Below, one piece after another: positions 9,778 through 19,911 of a stretch of 64,000 nt of DNA; within the stretch, counting starts at the first letter, position 1; each line of letters opens with the position of its first letter. The notes under the pieces were generated by a model. That model worked only from the letters and a program-made list of their open reading frames with translations, had not been told where the DNA came from and made no database searches. Origin of the DNA: Novosphingobium sp. IK01 (lineage in GTDB: Bacteria; Pseudomonadota; Alphaproteobacteria; Sphingomonadales; Sphingomonadaceae). The translations under genes were made by a program, and so were the position numbers. The DNA is taken from assembly GCF_033242265.1 (NCBI RefSeq), contig NZ_BTFW01000001.1, forward strand, positions 1,674,001 to 1,738,000, read 5' to 3'.

Positions 9778-10110
9778 ATGAAACTTCATTCGCTGCTCTG
9801 CGCAGGCCTTCTGGCCGCATGCCTTCCCGCTGCCGCCCACGCCGACGATCCCAACGACCGCACGATGCGCAGCGCCGCCGCCCGCGCCCGCGACCACGAA
9901 ACGATCCGCCGCATGAACCAGGCCCAGCTCGACTACGTGCGCAAGCGCGACGCCCGCCAGGCCCGCGAATGGGAAGCATCGAGCACCCGCTCCTACGAAG
10001 ACGCCGACAGCTATGCCGATGCCCAGGCCCAATACCGCCGCGACCTTGCCGACTGGCGCCGCGCCGTCGCCGACTGCCGCGCCGGCTATTACGACGCCTG
10101 CGGCCGCTGA
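9778..10110 (+). CDS. small secreted protein of unknown function
   Basis: A 110-residue protein with a clear signal peptide (residues 1-22, ending AAAHA). The mature part is very rich in Arg, Asp, Ala and Tyr, predicted largely helical (RMNQAQLDYVRKRDARQAREWE) and has two Cys near the C-terminus (VADCRAGYYDACGR) that could form a disulfide. No known domain is recognised. Similar small periplasmic proteins with an Arg/Asp pattern occur in sphingomonads. It is a single gene with its own leader hairpin. Confidence 0.75.
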   Translation: MKLHSLLCAGLLAACLPAAAHADDPNDRTMRSAAARARDHETIRRMNQAQLDYVRKRDARQAREWEASSTRSYEDADSYADAQAQYRRDLADWRRAVADCRAGYYDACGR

Positions 10111-10187
10111 ACCTATGTGAAGCAGAAACTACCGCTTCCACCGCATTTGAAATTAATTTTTAAATCATACGCAGCATTACGTAGTGC

Positions 10188-11216
10188 ATGGCGTATGCAA
10201 ACGTTAACACGCATCAGGAAAATGCAGCCCGATCGCTGAAACCATGGTTTCACAACTGGTATTTACCCGCTCATGAAATTCCAGCTTTAGCGACAATAGC
10301 AATCTTCAGCCTCATCGCCGCCATCGCAGTAGCATCAGGGGTATTTACCTTCAGTCATGCCGATTTTGACGGCCTGATCCTGACCTTCGCGCTCCTATGG
10401 CTTCTGGGCCATCTTTGTCAGCTACGCCATGGCGGCGTCGTTCCAGATCTTTGTAAACTGTACGCCGTTTTCCTGGGGGTTGCGCTCGCCTCACCGTTGG
10501 CTTGCGCCGCACTGGCCACCACGAATTTTCCGCTTGCCGACGCCACGCTCACGCAACTGGATCACCAGTTGGTTTCCGGCTTTTCCTGGCCATCCACCGT
10601 ACAGGCGCTGGAACGATACCCACAAATTCTTCATCTTTTATCATACGCTTACATAGCACTTGGTTGGCAGCCACCCGTTCTTTTGGCCTTACTTTGCTGT
10701 CAAGGCAGGAAGCAGGAAGCCTGGAAATTCATCAATGCCTGGACCTTGTGCATTCTTGTAACCACACTGATCTTTCCATTCGCCCCCGCCCTTAATCCCT
10801 ATACCTTTCACGCGATCCCTCACTCTGCGATGCCCGATGCCCTGTGCACTGCAGCATGGGATTATCCCATTATTCTCAAACAACTGCGTGCCCATTCCAT
10901 CACCACGCTAAACAGTGCCGCTTTAAGTGGACTCGTCAGTTTCCCCAGTTTTCATGCCGCTGGTGCGGTTCTCCTAGCCTGGGGATATGGCAAGATCCGC
11001 TATCTGCGTTGGCCTTTTCTGGCCATCAACGCCGTCATGTGGGTTTCAGCCATTCCCATCGGCGGGCATTATCTGGTCGATCTCGTAGCCGGAACCGGCC
11101 TTGCACTGCTGATGATCGGTTTTGTCGAAGGCACCGCCGTCCCCCGACCGCTGCTGAAGGCCCCGGCTCAAGCTCGGGGTGACGAGGCGCTCCCTATGTC
11201 GTCGCCCCGCCCTTGA
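10188..11216 (+). CDS. PAP2-superfamily membrane protein
   Basis: A 342-residue protein with six or more membrane segments. The phosphatase/transferase motifs are near the C-terminus: [12 protein letters not shown] (about 250-262) and [12 protein letters not shown] (about 291-302), giving the catalytic His pair and Asp of the PAP2 family. The spacing resembles the inositolphosphotransferase/Aur1-like branch, so a lipid phosphate transfer on the periplasmic side is possible (inference only). The gene and its upstream region are clearly richer in A and T than all neighbours, with codons rare elsewhere in the window, which suggests recent acquisition. The final 20 residues revert to local composition. 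Confidence 0.8.
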   Translation: MAYANVNTHQENAARSLKPWFHNWYLPAHEIPALATIAIFSLIAAIAVASGVFTFSHADFDGLILTFALLWLLGHLCQLRHGGVVPDLCKLYAVFLGVALASPLACAALATTNFPLADATLTQLDHQLVSGFSWPSTVQALERYPQILHLLSYAYIALGWQPPVLLALLCCQGRKQEAWKFINAWTLCILVTTLIFPFAPALNPYTFHAIPHSAMPDALCTAAWDYPIILKQLRAHSITTLNSAALSGLVSFPSFHAAGAVLLAWGYGKIRYLRWPFLAINAVMWVSAIPIGGHYLVDLVAGTGLALLMIGFVEGTAVPRPLLKAPAQARGDEALPMSSPRP

Positions 11217-11246
11217 ACCGGAGCCCTCCGCCACCCTCGCAGCCAC

Positions 11247-11274
11247 AAAAAAGGGGCCCGGAAGGCCCCTTTTT
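11247..11274. terminator. bidirectional intrinsic terminator between PAP2 gene and ssb
   Basis: AAAAAAGGGGCC, a five-base loop and GGCCCCTTTTT form a symmetrical stem with an A-run before and a T-run after. It lies between two converging genes and can stop transcription from both sides. Confidence 0.85.
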
Positions 11275-11292
11275 CTGTCGGTAAACAGCCGG

Positions 11293-11889
11293 TCAGAACG
11301 GAATATCGTCGTCCAGATCGTCGGCGAAACCGCCGCCGCCGCCTTGGTTCCAGGTGCTGCCACCGCCCGAGGGCTGGCCACCGCCGCTGCCGCCGCGCGA
11401 ACCACCGCCAAAGCCGCCACCCGACGAGCCGCCGCCCGACGAGCCGCCGCCCGAGAAACTGCCACTGTCGCGGCCCCAGCCGCCGTCGCCGCCACCACTG
11501 CTGCCGCCGCGCTGCCCGCCGCCGCCGCTGCCGCCCTGCGGGCCGTCGAGCATCGTCAGCGCGCCGCCGATACCGGCCACGACCACTTCGGTGCTGTAAC
11601 GGTCATTGCCGTTCTGGTCCTGCCACTTGCGGGTGCGCAACTGGCCTTCGATGTAGACCTTGCTGCCCTTGCGCAGGAAGCGCTCGACCACGCCGATCAG
11701 GCCTTCGCCGTTGATCACGACGCTGTGCCACTCGGTGCGCTCCTTGCGCTCGCCGGTCTGGCGGTCCTTCCAGGTTTCGGACGTGGCGATCCGCAGGTTG
11801 GCGATCTTGCCGCCGTTCTGGAACGACTTCACTTCCGGGTCGGCCCCCAGATTGCCGATCAGAATGACTTTGTTGACGCTGCCTGCCAT
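11293..11889 (-). CDS. ssb: single-stranded DNA-binding protein
   Basis: A 198-residue SSB. The OB fold is in residues 1 to about 115 ([44 protein letters not shown]). A long Gly/Ser-rich linker follows, and the acidic tip DDLDDDIPF recruits replication and repair proteins. The ATG at 11889 (MAGSVNKV) is the family start; an upstream in-frame ATG at 11943 would add an unlikely leader. It stands alone between two terminators or ends. Confidence 0.97.
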   Translation of the reverse strand: MAGSVNKVILIGNLGADPEVKSFQNGGKIANLRIATSETWKDRQTGERKERTEWHSVVINGEGLIGVVERFLRKGSKVYIEGQLRTRKWQDQNGNDRYSTEVVVAGIGGALTMLDGPQGGSGGGGQRGGSSGGGDGGWGRDSGSFSGGGSSGGGSSGGGFGGGSRGGSGGGQPSGGGSTWNQGGGGGFADDLDDDIPF

Positions 11890-11991
11890 CGAATCTTTGT
11901 CCCTATGGAATCCTGTTGCGCGTAATAGCGCAAGGCGGGGCATGGTTGCACGCCCGCCGCCCGATTTTTCTGGGAATACCCCCGGCCCGGC

Positions 11992-13859
<1,868 letters not shown>

Positions 13860-13863
<4 letters not shown>

Positions 13864-14111
13864 GCCGCCAGATCCTGCTCAGCCACCTGCATCGCGCGGG
13901 CATGGACCCGGCGCAGCGCGACCGTCATCCGCCCGATCTCGATCGCCAGCGGATCGCGCGTGAAGAACACGCCGCGATAGGCCAGCTTGACCTTCGCCCC
14001 GGCATCAAACCCCAGCGCGCGCAGGCGCTGCGCTTCCTCGGGCACGAGAGCGGCCCAGTCGACCGAAGCGATTCGGGCCTCGTGGCCCACGGGGAGTTCA
14101 TCGAGCGTCAC
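13860..14111 (-). CDS. feoA: ferrous iron transport protein FeoA
   Basis: An 83-residue SH3-like FeoA: MTLDELPVGHEARIASVDW at the start, then LRALGFDAGAKVKLAYRG and DPLAIEIGRMTVALRR. It is a cytosolic partner needed for FeoB function. It is translationally coupled to feoB. A Fur-like palindrome lies 31 bases upstream of the ATG, consistent with iron repression. No feoC is present. Confidence 0.93.
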
Positions 14112-14141
14112 AAATTCCCGCTGCCATAGCCGCGCCGCTTA

Positions 14142-14156
14142 TGCAAGTCGTTCGCA
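14142..14156 (-). promoter_or_regulatory. Fur-like operator upstream of feoAB
   Basis: TGCAAGTCGTTCGCA is a 7-1-7 imperfect palindrome with the TGC-N9-GCA frame known for alphaproteobacterial Fur sites. It lies 31 bases upstream of the feoA start, where a repressor would block transcription of the iron-uptake operon. Confidence 0.5.
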
Positions 14157-14200
14157 ATAGTTTTATATCAGGCCAGCGCCCATTCAACGCACCCGCCCAT

Positions 14201-14881
14201 TCAACGCGCGGGATAGCGCAGGCGGCCGAGCAGGCGCACCGGGCTGAAATGCTCGCCCTTGCGTCCGGTCCACTGCGCCTTGATCTTTTCAAAGCGCATC
14301 ACCCCGGCAATCCGCCGGTCGAGGAAAGCGCGCGTTTCGGCGTGATCCTCGCTGTGGTCCTGGGCAAAGAAGACCAGCGTCGAGGTATAGAGCGCGGCCA
14401 GCGTCGCGCGCTTGCTGTAGTGGTTGAGGTCGGTCGCCTTGTCGCCGGCCAGATGCCACATCAGGTCGGCGCTGTGCCAGCACAGGCGCGCGACAGCCGC
14501 CGCATTGCGCGGGCGCGCCATCTCGATCTGGGCGCGGCGCAGCGCTTCCTCAAGGCCGGTGAGCGCATCGAGGCGGAACTGGACGAGGCGGCGGATCCGC
14601 TCGCGGATCGAGAGCGTGGCGAGCAGCTCGGCGGGAAGCGCGCGCACCATGTCGGCATCGATCCGCGCGATCCACGCGGTGATCATGGTCATCGCGCTGC
14701 TGCGCCCCTGGCTCGTGCCAAAGGCAAAGCGGGCGACCGCCGGATCGACCCCGGCATCTTGCGCCGCGCTGTCGACCGCCGCCTCGCTCCAGCCGTCGAA
14801 CATCGCCGCCGCGGCCACCAGCGGGGCCAGTTCGAGACGCAGCGCTTCGAGCGTGAGCGTTTCGGGAGCGTCGATAACCAT
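14201..14881 (-). CDS. coq9: COQ9 family protein (ubiquinone biosynthesis)
   Basis: A 226-residue protein of the COQ9 family: an N-terminal TetR-like helical region (LRLELAPLVAAAAMFDGWSE) and the conserved C-terminal lipid-binding part (ADLMWHLAGDKATDLNHYSKR, LYTSTLVFFAQD). COQ9 presents ubiquinone intermediates to COQ7 or similar hydroxylases at the membrane; in alphaproteobacteria it is the counterpart of the mitochondrial protein. ATG 14881 has AGGAA eight bases upstream. It appears to be a single gene. Confidence 0.9.
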   Translation of the reverse strand: MVIDAPETLTLEALRLELAPLVAAAAMFDGWSEAAVDSAAQDAGVDPAVARFAFGTSQGRSSAMTMITAWIARIDADMVRALPAELLATLSIRERIRRLVQFRLDALTGLEEALRRAQIEMARPRNAAAVARLCWHSADLMWHLAGDKATDLNHYSKRATLAALYTSTLVFFAQDHSEDHAETRAFLDRRIAGVMRFEKIKAQWTGRKGEHFSPVRLLGRLRYPAR

Positions 14882-14941
14882 GCAAGCAATTCCTGTGACG
14901 TGTGCGCGTTGAAGCGAAAGGGCCGATAAGGAGCGAAAAGC

Positions 14942-15616
14942 TCAGAACGTGGGGCCGTAGGTCTGTCCGCCCTTGTCCTGCTGCTTCTTCTTGGCCGCCG
15001 CCGCATCAAGCTCTTCGGACATCGCGGTGTTCTTGTCCAGCGCGGCATAGTCGCGCGCCGAACGGCCCGAATTGTCGGGATGGTCGGGGTTGGCCCCGGC
15101 CTTGAGCAGCGAGCGCACGAGTGCCATGTTGCGGACATGGACCGCCGAGATCAGCGGGGTCTCGCCGGTGTTGTTGGGCTCGTCCACCCGCGCGCCGACC
15201 GAGATCAGGAAGTCCACCCCTTCGAGGAAACCGAGATTGGCCGCGATCACCAGCGGGGTCTCGCCCTTGTTGTTGTGGATGTTGACGTTGGCGCCCTTGC
15301 CCACGAGGAACTGCATCCACAGCAGGTCGCGCCGCGCGGTCACGATGTGGAGCGCGGATTCGCCGGTGCTGACATCGCGGGTGTTGACGATCTGGGTGCC
15401 GGGGACCTGAAGCGCCTCGTTGACCTTGTCGCCCTCTTTCTTGCGCACGGAATCGAGGAACTTGTAGCTCTCGGAAAACTGGGCGAAAGCCGGGGTTGCG
15501 GGCATCAGGGCCGCCAGCGGAAGCGCCAGCGCCGGAAGAGCAAGCATCTGAAATCCGGCCAGAGCCCGCACGGGGGCTGGCACAAGACGACGCGAACGGG
15601 CGCTGATGATCGGCAC
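14942..15616 (-). CDS. secreted ankyrin-repeat protein
   Basis: A 224-residue protein from a GTG with GGAGGA about nine bases upstream. A long signal peptide ends near residue 45 (TPAFA). About four ankyrin repeats follow (GESALHIVTARRDL, GETPLVIAANLGFL, GETPLISAVHVRNM, GRSARDYAA), then a Lys/Gln-rich tail. Periplasmic ankyrin proteins mediate protein contacts; in some bacteria they lie by catalase or secretion genes, but no such partner is adjacent here. The start codon and the divergent SCO1-like gene leave about 80 bases for both promoters. Confidence 0.85.
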   Translation of the reverse strand: MPIISARSRRLVPAPVRALAGFQMLALPALALPLAALMPATPAFAQFSESYKFLDSVRKKEGDKVNEALQVPGTQIVNTRDVSTGESALHIVTARRDLLWMQFLVGKGANVNIHNNKGETPLVIAANLGFLEGVDFLISVGARVDEPNNTGETPLISAVHVRNMALVRSLLKAGANPDHPDNSGRSARDYAALDKNTAMSEELDAAAAKKKQQDKGGQTYGPTF

Positions 15617-15695
15617 GGGCTTTGGTCCTCCACTGGCTGCAAGGATGCTCGCCCATGGAAGGACAGCCCCCTTGCAAGCGCGCTGTTAGCAGAGC

Positions 15696-16373
15696 ATGAA
15701 CCGCCACGCCATGGATCACCCTGCGTTCTTTCGTAATATTGCCCGTGCGGCCTCTCGCCAAACGCGCTTTCTCGCCCCGCGCTTTCTCGCCCCTCTGGCG
15801 CTTGCCGGCGCGCTTTCCCTCGCCGGATGCGACAGCGGCCCCAAGCCGGGCGATCCGCCGCTGGCCGGTGCCGAACTGGGCGGCGATTTCACGCTGACCG
15901 ACGAGACCGGCAAGACCGTCCACGCCGCAGATTTCGCCGGGCGCTACACCGTGTTCTATTTCGGCTACACGTTCTGCCCCGATGTCTGCCCGATGGACGC
16001 GGCCAACCTGATGCAGGGCTATCACCGCTTCGCGCACGACCACCCGGACCTGGCCAAGCGCGTCGTCCCCCTGTTCGTGACCATCGACCCCGCGCGCGAC
16101 ACCCCCGCCGTGCTCGCCACGTTCACCGACGCCTTCGGCAAGGAACTGGTCGGGCTGACCGGAACCCCGGCCCAGATTGCCGCCGTGGCCAAGGAATTCG
16201 CGGTCTATTCCGAAAAGCGCCCCGCCCCCAAGGGCACCCCGCCCGAAGCCTATCTGATGGACCACAGCCGCGCGGCCTACCTGATGGGCCCGGATGGCAA
16301 GCCCATCGCGCTGCTTCCGGTCGAGCAGAGCGGACAGGCCGTGGCCACCGAACTGGCCCGCTGGGTCCACTAA
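15696..16373 (+). CDS. SCO1/SenC family copper chaperone lipoprotein
   Basis: A 225-residue thioredoxin-fold protein with a lipoprotein signal (LAGC, Cys45). The copper-binding motif CPDVC is at Cys94 and Cys98, and the distal His is in DHSR near residue 190: the classic Cys-Cys-His set of SCO proteins that deliver copper to the CuA site of cytochrome c oxidase. No oxidase gene is in the window. An alternative start is the Met at residue 6. It is followed after four bases by the YcgN-like gene. Confidence 0.93.
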   Translation: MNRHAMDHPAFFRNIARAASRQTRFLAPRFLAPLALAGALSLAGCDSGPKPGDPPLAGAELGGDFTLTDETGKTVHAADFAGRYTVFYFGYTFCPDVCPMDAANLMQGYHRFAHDHPDLAKRVVPLFVTIDPARDTPAVLATFTDAFGKELVGLTGTPAQIAAVAKEFAVYSEKRPAPKGTPPEAYLMDHSRAAYLMGPDGKPIALLPVEQSGQAVATELARWVH

Positions 16374-16376
16374 AAG

Positions 16377-16847
16377 ATGAGCAACACCCCGACCCCATCA
16401 GGCCGTTTCTGGGACAAGCCCATCGCCACGCTCACCCGCGACGAGTGGGAGGCCCTGTGCGACGGCTGCGGCAAGTGCTGCCTCCACAAGCTGGAGGACG
16501 AGGACACCGGCGAGGTCTATCACACCAACGTCGCCTGCCGCCTGCTCGACATCAAGACCGCGCGCTGTGCCGACTATCGCCACCGCCGCGCGATGGTGCC
16601 CGATTGCCTGCGGCTGACCCCGCGCCTTGTCGAGCAGGTCGCCTGGTTGCCCGCGACATGCGCCTATCGCCTGCGCGGACAGGGCAAGCCCTTGCCCGCA
16701 TGGCACTATCTCGAATGTGGCGACCGCGAGGCGGTCCACCGCGCCGGGGCCTCGGTGGCGGGCAAGGCGATCAGCGAAGTCCTCGCCGGGCCGCTGGAAA
16801 ACCATGTCGTCTCCGATGTCGAATGGGACAGCCCGGCCCGGCCATGA
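16377..16847 (+). CDS. YcgN/UPF0260 family cysteine-cluster protein
   Basis: A 156-residue protein with the family signature LCDGCGKCCLHKLED near the N-terminus and further conserved Cys in VACRLLD, RCADY, DCLRL and CAYRL. The family is probably a zinc- or iron-sulphur-binding cytosolic protein of unknown role. It lies in a likely operon with the SCO1-like gene upstream (three-base gap) and the metallopeptidase gene downstream (ATGA overlap). Confidence 0.9.
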   Translation: MSNTPTPSGRFWDKPIATLTRDEWEALCDGCGKCCLHKLEDEDTGEVYHTNVACRLLDIKTARCADYRHRRAMVPDCLRLTPRLVEQVAWLPATCAYRLRGQGKPLPAWHYLECGDREAVHRAGASVAGKAISEVLAGPLENHVVSDVEWDSPARP

Positions 16848-17593
16848 TCGACTGGCTGCGCCGCTCCGGCGTCAGGCCGCCTCATGCCGAAACGGCCCCG
16901 AAGGCGCCCACCGTGACGGTCGCGGGGCGCGCGCTGCCGGTCGAGATCCGCCGCCTCGCACAGGCCCGGCGGATGACCCTGCGCCTCGCCCCCGACGGCA
17001 GCGCGGCGCGGGTCTCGATGCCGACATGGGCGCGGCAGGCCGATGCCCTGGCCTTCGTGCGCGAACGGCACGACTGGCTGGCCGCGCAACTCGTCCGCCT
17101 GCCCGCCCCGCTCGCGCTGGAGAGCGGCAGTGCCCTGCCCTTTCGCGGCGACAGCCTGATCCTCGACTGGGACCGCCAGCACCCGCGCCGCCCGGTCGTC
17201 GATGACGGGCGCCTGCTGGTGGGGGGCCCCGCCGAGCAACTGGCCGTGCGTACCCGCCGCTGGCTCGAAGCCGAAGCGCTGCGCCTGTGCGAGGCAGACC
17301 TTGCCCACTATTGCGCGCGGGCGGGAAAGCCCGTTCCCGCGCTCGCCCTTTCGCGTGCGACGCGGCGCTGGGGAAGCTGCGCGGCGGATGGCACGATTCG
17401 CATCAACTGGCGCCTGATCATGGCGCCCGATGCCGTGCGCCGCTCGGTTGTCGCCCACGAGGTGGCCCACCTTGTCCATTTCGACCACAGCCCGGCCTTT
17501 CACGCCTTGCTCGACGCGCTGTTCGAGGGGAGCGTGGCGGCGGCCAATCGCTGGTTGAAGACCGAGGGGCGCGGGCTTTATCGGCTGTTTTGA
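16844..17593 (+). CDS. YgjP-like zinc metallopeptidase
   Basis: A 249-residue protein of the SprT/YgjP (DUF45) family. It has the zinc motif HEVAH within VVAHEVAHLVHFDHSPAF near residues 206-210, preceded by the diagnostic RRWGSCAADGTIRINWRL. These cytosolic proteins are wrapped around a zinc site like M48 peptidases; some members sit beside restriction systems but here the neighbours are housekeeping. The ATG overlaps the previous stop codon. Confidence 0.9.
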   Translation: MIDWLRRSGVRPPHAETAPKAPTVTVAGRALPVEIRRLAQARRMTLRLAPDGSAARVSMPTWARQADALAFVRERHDWLAAQLVRLPAPLALESGSALPFRGDSLILDWDRQHPRRPVVDDGRLLVGGPAEQLAVRTRRWLEAEALRLCEADLAHYCARAGKPVPALALSRATRRWGSCAADGTIRINWRLIMAPDAVRRSVVAHEVAHLVHFDHSPAFHALLDALFEGSVAAANRWLKTEGRGLYRLF

Positions 17594-17616
17594 AAGAATA
17601 AAAACAAGCAATCCCC

Positions 17617-17636
17617 CTGGGGGCCATCGCCCCCAG
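17617..17636 (+). terminator. GC hairpin after the YgjP-like gene
   Basis: CTGGGGG (17617-17623) pairs with CCCCCAG (17630-17636) across a six-base loop, in a 134-base spacer. A T-rich stretch occurs only 50 bases later, so this is a weak terminator candidate. Confidence 0.3.
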
Positions 17637-17727
17637 ACCCCCGGGAGCTGGTGCCTGGCTGCATGGGCTGCGGGCCATTCCCCCTTTTTTCTTCAAAACC
17701 TCGGTTCCCCGGCCTATCTGGGGCGCG

Positions 17728-18240
17728 ATGAAAGGTTTTTTCCGCAACGTCTCGCCGCGCCGCGCCGTGCTCGATCTCTGGCAGGTGCTTGGCGCGCCCA
17801 GCGAATATCGCCTGCGCGGGCTGGTGCTGGCCGGGCTGGTGACGGGCGGGATCTTCTACGTCATGGTCAATCAGGAAGGCCGCGCCCCGCCGCTGCCGCC
17901 CAAGATCATCTATTTTGAATCCTGGCGCGCCGACCGCAGCGACAAGGAAATCATCGCGGGCAACATCGCCGCCCAGAAAAAGGCCGACGCCGAAGCCGCC
18001 GCCGAGGAAGCCCGGCAGGAAGACGTGCGCAAGATGTACAAGAGCGTGGGCGCCGCCACCGGCATCGATACCCAGACGCTCTACGATCAGGGCACCCGCG
18101 ACCTCGAAGCCGAAAAGAAGGCCGAGCAGGAAAAGAACGCCGCCCTGCTGCGCCAGATTACCGGCAAGCCCGTGCCCAAGGCCCCCGCGCCCGACACCCC
18201 CGTGCCCGCCCCGCATGACAGCTCTCCCAAGCCCGACTGA
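17728..18240 (+). CDS. single-span membrane protein of unknown function
   Basis: A 170-residue protein with one membrane segment at about residues 31-47 (GLVLAGLVTGGIFYVMV) and a positively charged cytoplasmic start. The rest is an Ala/Glu/Lys-rich helical, probably coiled-coil region (AAQKKADAEAAAEEARQE, DLEAEKKAEQEKNAALLRQ) ending in a Pro-rich tail. No catalytic motif is seen. It is likely periplasmic and conserved in sphingomonads next to ribD. Its last 26 bases overlap the start of ribD. Confidence 0.75.
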   Translation: MKGFFRNVSPRRAVLDLWQVLGAPSEYRLRGLVLAGLVTGGIFYVMVNQEGRAPPLPPKIIYFESWRADRSDKEIIAGNIAAQKKADAEAAAEEARQEDVRKMYKSVGAATGIDTQTLYDQGTRDLEAEKKAEQEKNAALLRQITGKPVPKAPAPDTPVPAPHDSSPKPD

Positions 18241-19198
18241 CGACCACCGCTGGCTGGCCATGGCCGCCGCGCTCTCGGCGCGGGGCCGTCCGCTCAGCGC
18301 GCCCAACCCGGCGGTCGGCTGCGTGATCGTGCGCGAAAATCGGGTCGTCGCGCGCGGATGGACCCAGCCGGGCGGGCGCCCCCATGCCGAGGCCATGGCG
18401 CTCGCCAGCGCCGGACCTGCCGCATGCGGGGCGACAATCTATGTCAGCCTCGAACCCTGCGCCCATGCCTCGACGCGCGGGCCCGCCTGTGCCGATCTGG
18501 TCGCCGCCGCCGCGCCCGCACGGGTCGTGGTGGGCTGTTACGACCCCGATCCGCGCACGGCCGGGGCGGGCATCGCCCGGCTGCGCGCGGCGGGAATCGC
18601 GGTCGATCTCGTGCCCCACGCGACTTGCGCGCAGGCCCTCGCCGGGTTCCTGCTGCGCACGCAGGAGGGGCGGCCCCATGTCACCCTCAAGCTGGCCCTC
18701 TCGCTCGATGGCATGATCGCGCTGGCCAACGGGCAGAGCCAGTGGATCACCGGGCCGCAGGCGCGCGCGCATTGCCATGCCGAGCGTGCGCGGGCCGATG
18801 CCATCCTCGTGGGCGGAGGCACCTTGCGCGCCGATGCGCCACGCCTCGACGTGCGCCTGCCCGGCCTTGAGGCGCGCAGCCCGGCGCGCTGGGTGCTCAC
18901 GCGCGGTGCCGCGCCCGAAGGGTGGCAGGCGGTTGCCGACATCACCGCGCCCGGCGCCTTCGGGCAGACGCAATGGCTGTTCGTCGAAGGGGGGGCGGGC
19001 GCTGCGGCCACCTTCCTGCGCGCCGACCGTGTCGACCGCCTGCTGCTCTATCGCGCGCCGATCCTGCTGGGGCCGGGCCTTGCCGCCGTGGGCGATCTGG
19101 GGCTTGAGACTCTGGCCCCGGCCCATGGGCGCTGGGCGCTGGTCGAGGAACGGCAGCTTGGCAGCGACACCCTGAGCGTCTACGACCGCCACCGTTGA
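18215..19198 (+). CDS. ribD: bifunctional riboflavin deaminase/reductase RibD
   Basis: A 327-residue enzyme for two successive riboflavin steps. The N-terminal deaminase has HAE (57-59) and PCAHASTRGPAC (zinc ligands Cys82 and Cys92). The C-terminal reductase has LKLALSLDGMIA, ARADAILVGGGTLRADAP and VEGG. It is somewhat shorter than E. coli RibD (367). Its start lies inside the preceding gene. The gene end overlaps the open frame leading into ribE, so the two are co-transcribed. No FMN riboswitch was recognised upstream. Confidence 0.93.
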   Translation: MTALPSPTDDHRWLAMAAALSARGRPLSAPNPAVGCVIVRENRVVARGWTQPGGRPHAEAMALASAGPAACGATIYVSLEPCAHASTRGPACADLVAAAAPARVVVGCYDPDPRTAGAGIARLRAAGIAVDLVPHATCAQALAGFLLRTQEGRPHVTLKLALSLDGMIALANGQSQWITGPQARAHCHAERARADAILVGGGTLRADAPRLDVRLPGLEARSPARWVLTRGAAPEGWQAVADITAPGAFGQTQWLFVEGGAGAAATFLRADRVDRLLLYRAPILLGPGLAAVGDLGLETLAPAHGRWALVEERQLGSDTLSVYDRHR

Positions 19199-19215
19199 AA
19201 AAGGAGGCCAAGGCC

Positions 19216-19839
19216 ATGTTTACCGGGATCGTCACCGAAGTGGGCAAAGTGCTTGCCATTGCCGACAAGGGCGACAGGCATGTGACCATTTCCTGCGCGA
19301 TGGACCCGGCGCGCATCGCCATGGGGGCCTCGATCGCGTGTTCGGGCGTCTGCCTGACGGTGGTGGACAAGGGCGGCAAGGCCGGGGACGCGTGGTTTGC
19401 GGTCGATGTCTCGGCCGAAACGATCAGCCGCACCGCCCCGGCACAGTGGGAAGCGGGCGCGGCGCTCAACCTCGAACCGGCGCTGCGGCTGGGCGATGAA
19501 CTGGGCGGCCATATCGTGACCGGCCATGTCGACGCGGTGGGCGAAGTCGTCAGCGTGACACCCGAAGGCGGCAGCCTGCGCATCCGGGTCGCCACCCCGC
19601 GCGCCCTGGCGCCCTATATCGCCACCAAGGGTTCGATCACCGTCGATGGCGTCTCGCTGACGGTCAATCAGGTGGAAGACCAGGCCGACGGCACCTGCCA
19701 TTTCGGCCTGAACATCATCCCCCACACCGCGCAAGTCACGACGCTGGGCCTGCTGGAAGCCGGTCGCAAGGTGAACCTCGAAATCGACGTTCTGGCCCGC
19801 TACCTCCAGCGCATGCAGAGCCTCGCCGCACAGGGCTGA
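19216..19839 (+). CDS. ribE: riboflavin synthase alpha chain
   Basis: A 207-residue riboflavin synthase that dismutates two 6,7-dimethyl-8-ribityllumazines. It has the diagnostic N-terminus MFTGIV and two tandem lumazine-binding repeats (about 1-97 and 98-195), with matching motifs GVCLTV and GVSLTVNQ, and GGHIVTGHVD. The start at 19216 has AAGGAGG at 19201-19207. An upstream in-frame ATG at 19195 would precede that ribosome site and is rejected. It ends the ribD-ribE unit before a strong terminator. Confidence 0.95.
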   Translation: MFTGIVTEVGKVLAIADKGDRHVTISCAMDPARIAMGASIACSGVCLTVVDKGGKAGDAWFAVDVSAETISRTAPAQWEAGAALNLEPALRLGDELGGHIVTGHVDAVGEVVSVTPEGGSLRIRVATPRALAPYIATKGSITVDGVSLTVNQVEDQADGTCHFGLNIIPHTAQVTTLGLLEAGRKVNLEIDVLARYLQRMQSLAAQG

Positions 19840-19854
19840 CAACACCCGCCAAAC

Positions 19855-19897
19855 AAAAAGGGGCCGGAAGGACATCGCGTCCCTCCGGCCCCTTTTT
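19855..19897. terminator. strong bidirectional intrinsic terminator
   Basis: AAAAAGGGGCCGGA pairs with TCCGGCCCCTTTTT, and an inner GGAC/GTCC extends the stem. A-run and T-run flank it on either side. It separates the converging ribE and aminotransferase genes. Confidence 0.9.
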
Positions 19898-19911
19898 CGT
19901 CATGGCAAAGC

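Noticed and set aside
17594..17727. A possible small RNA gene in the GC-rich spacer before the membrane protein gene
   Set aside because: Only a seven-base stem and a distant T-rich stretch; nothing like a promoter or conserved fold could be supported.
18100..18215. Possible FMN riboswitch ahead of ribD
   Set aside because: The bases before ribD are coding sequence of the preceding membrane protein and show none of the conserved RFN segments.
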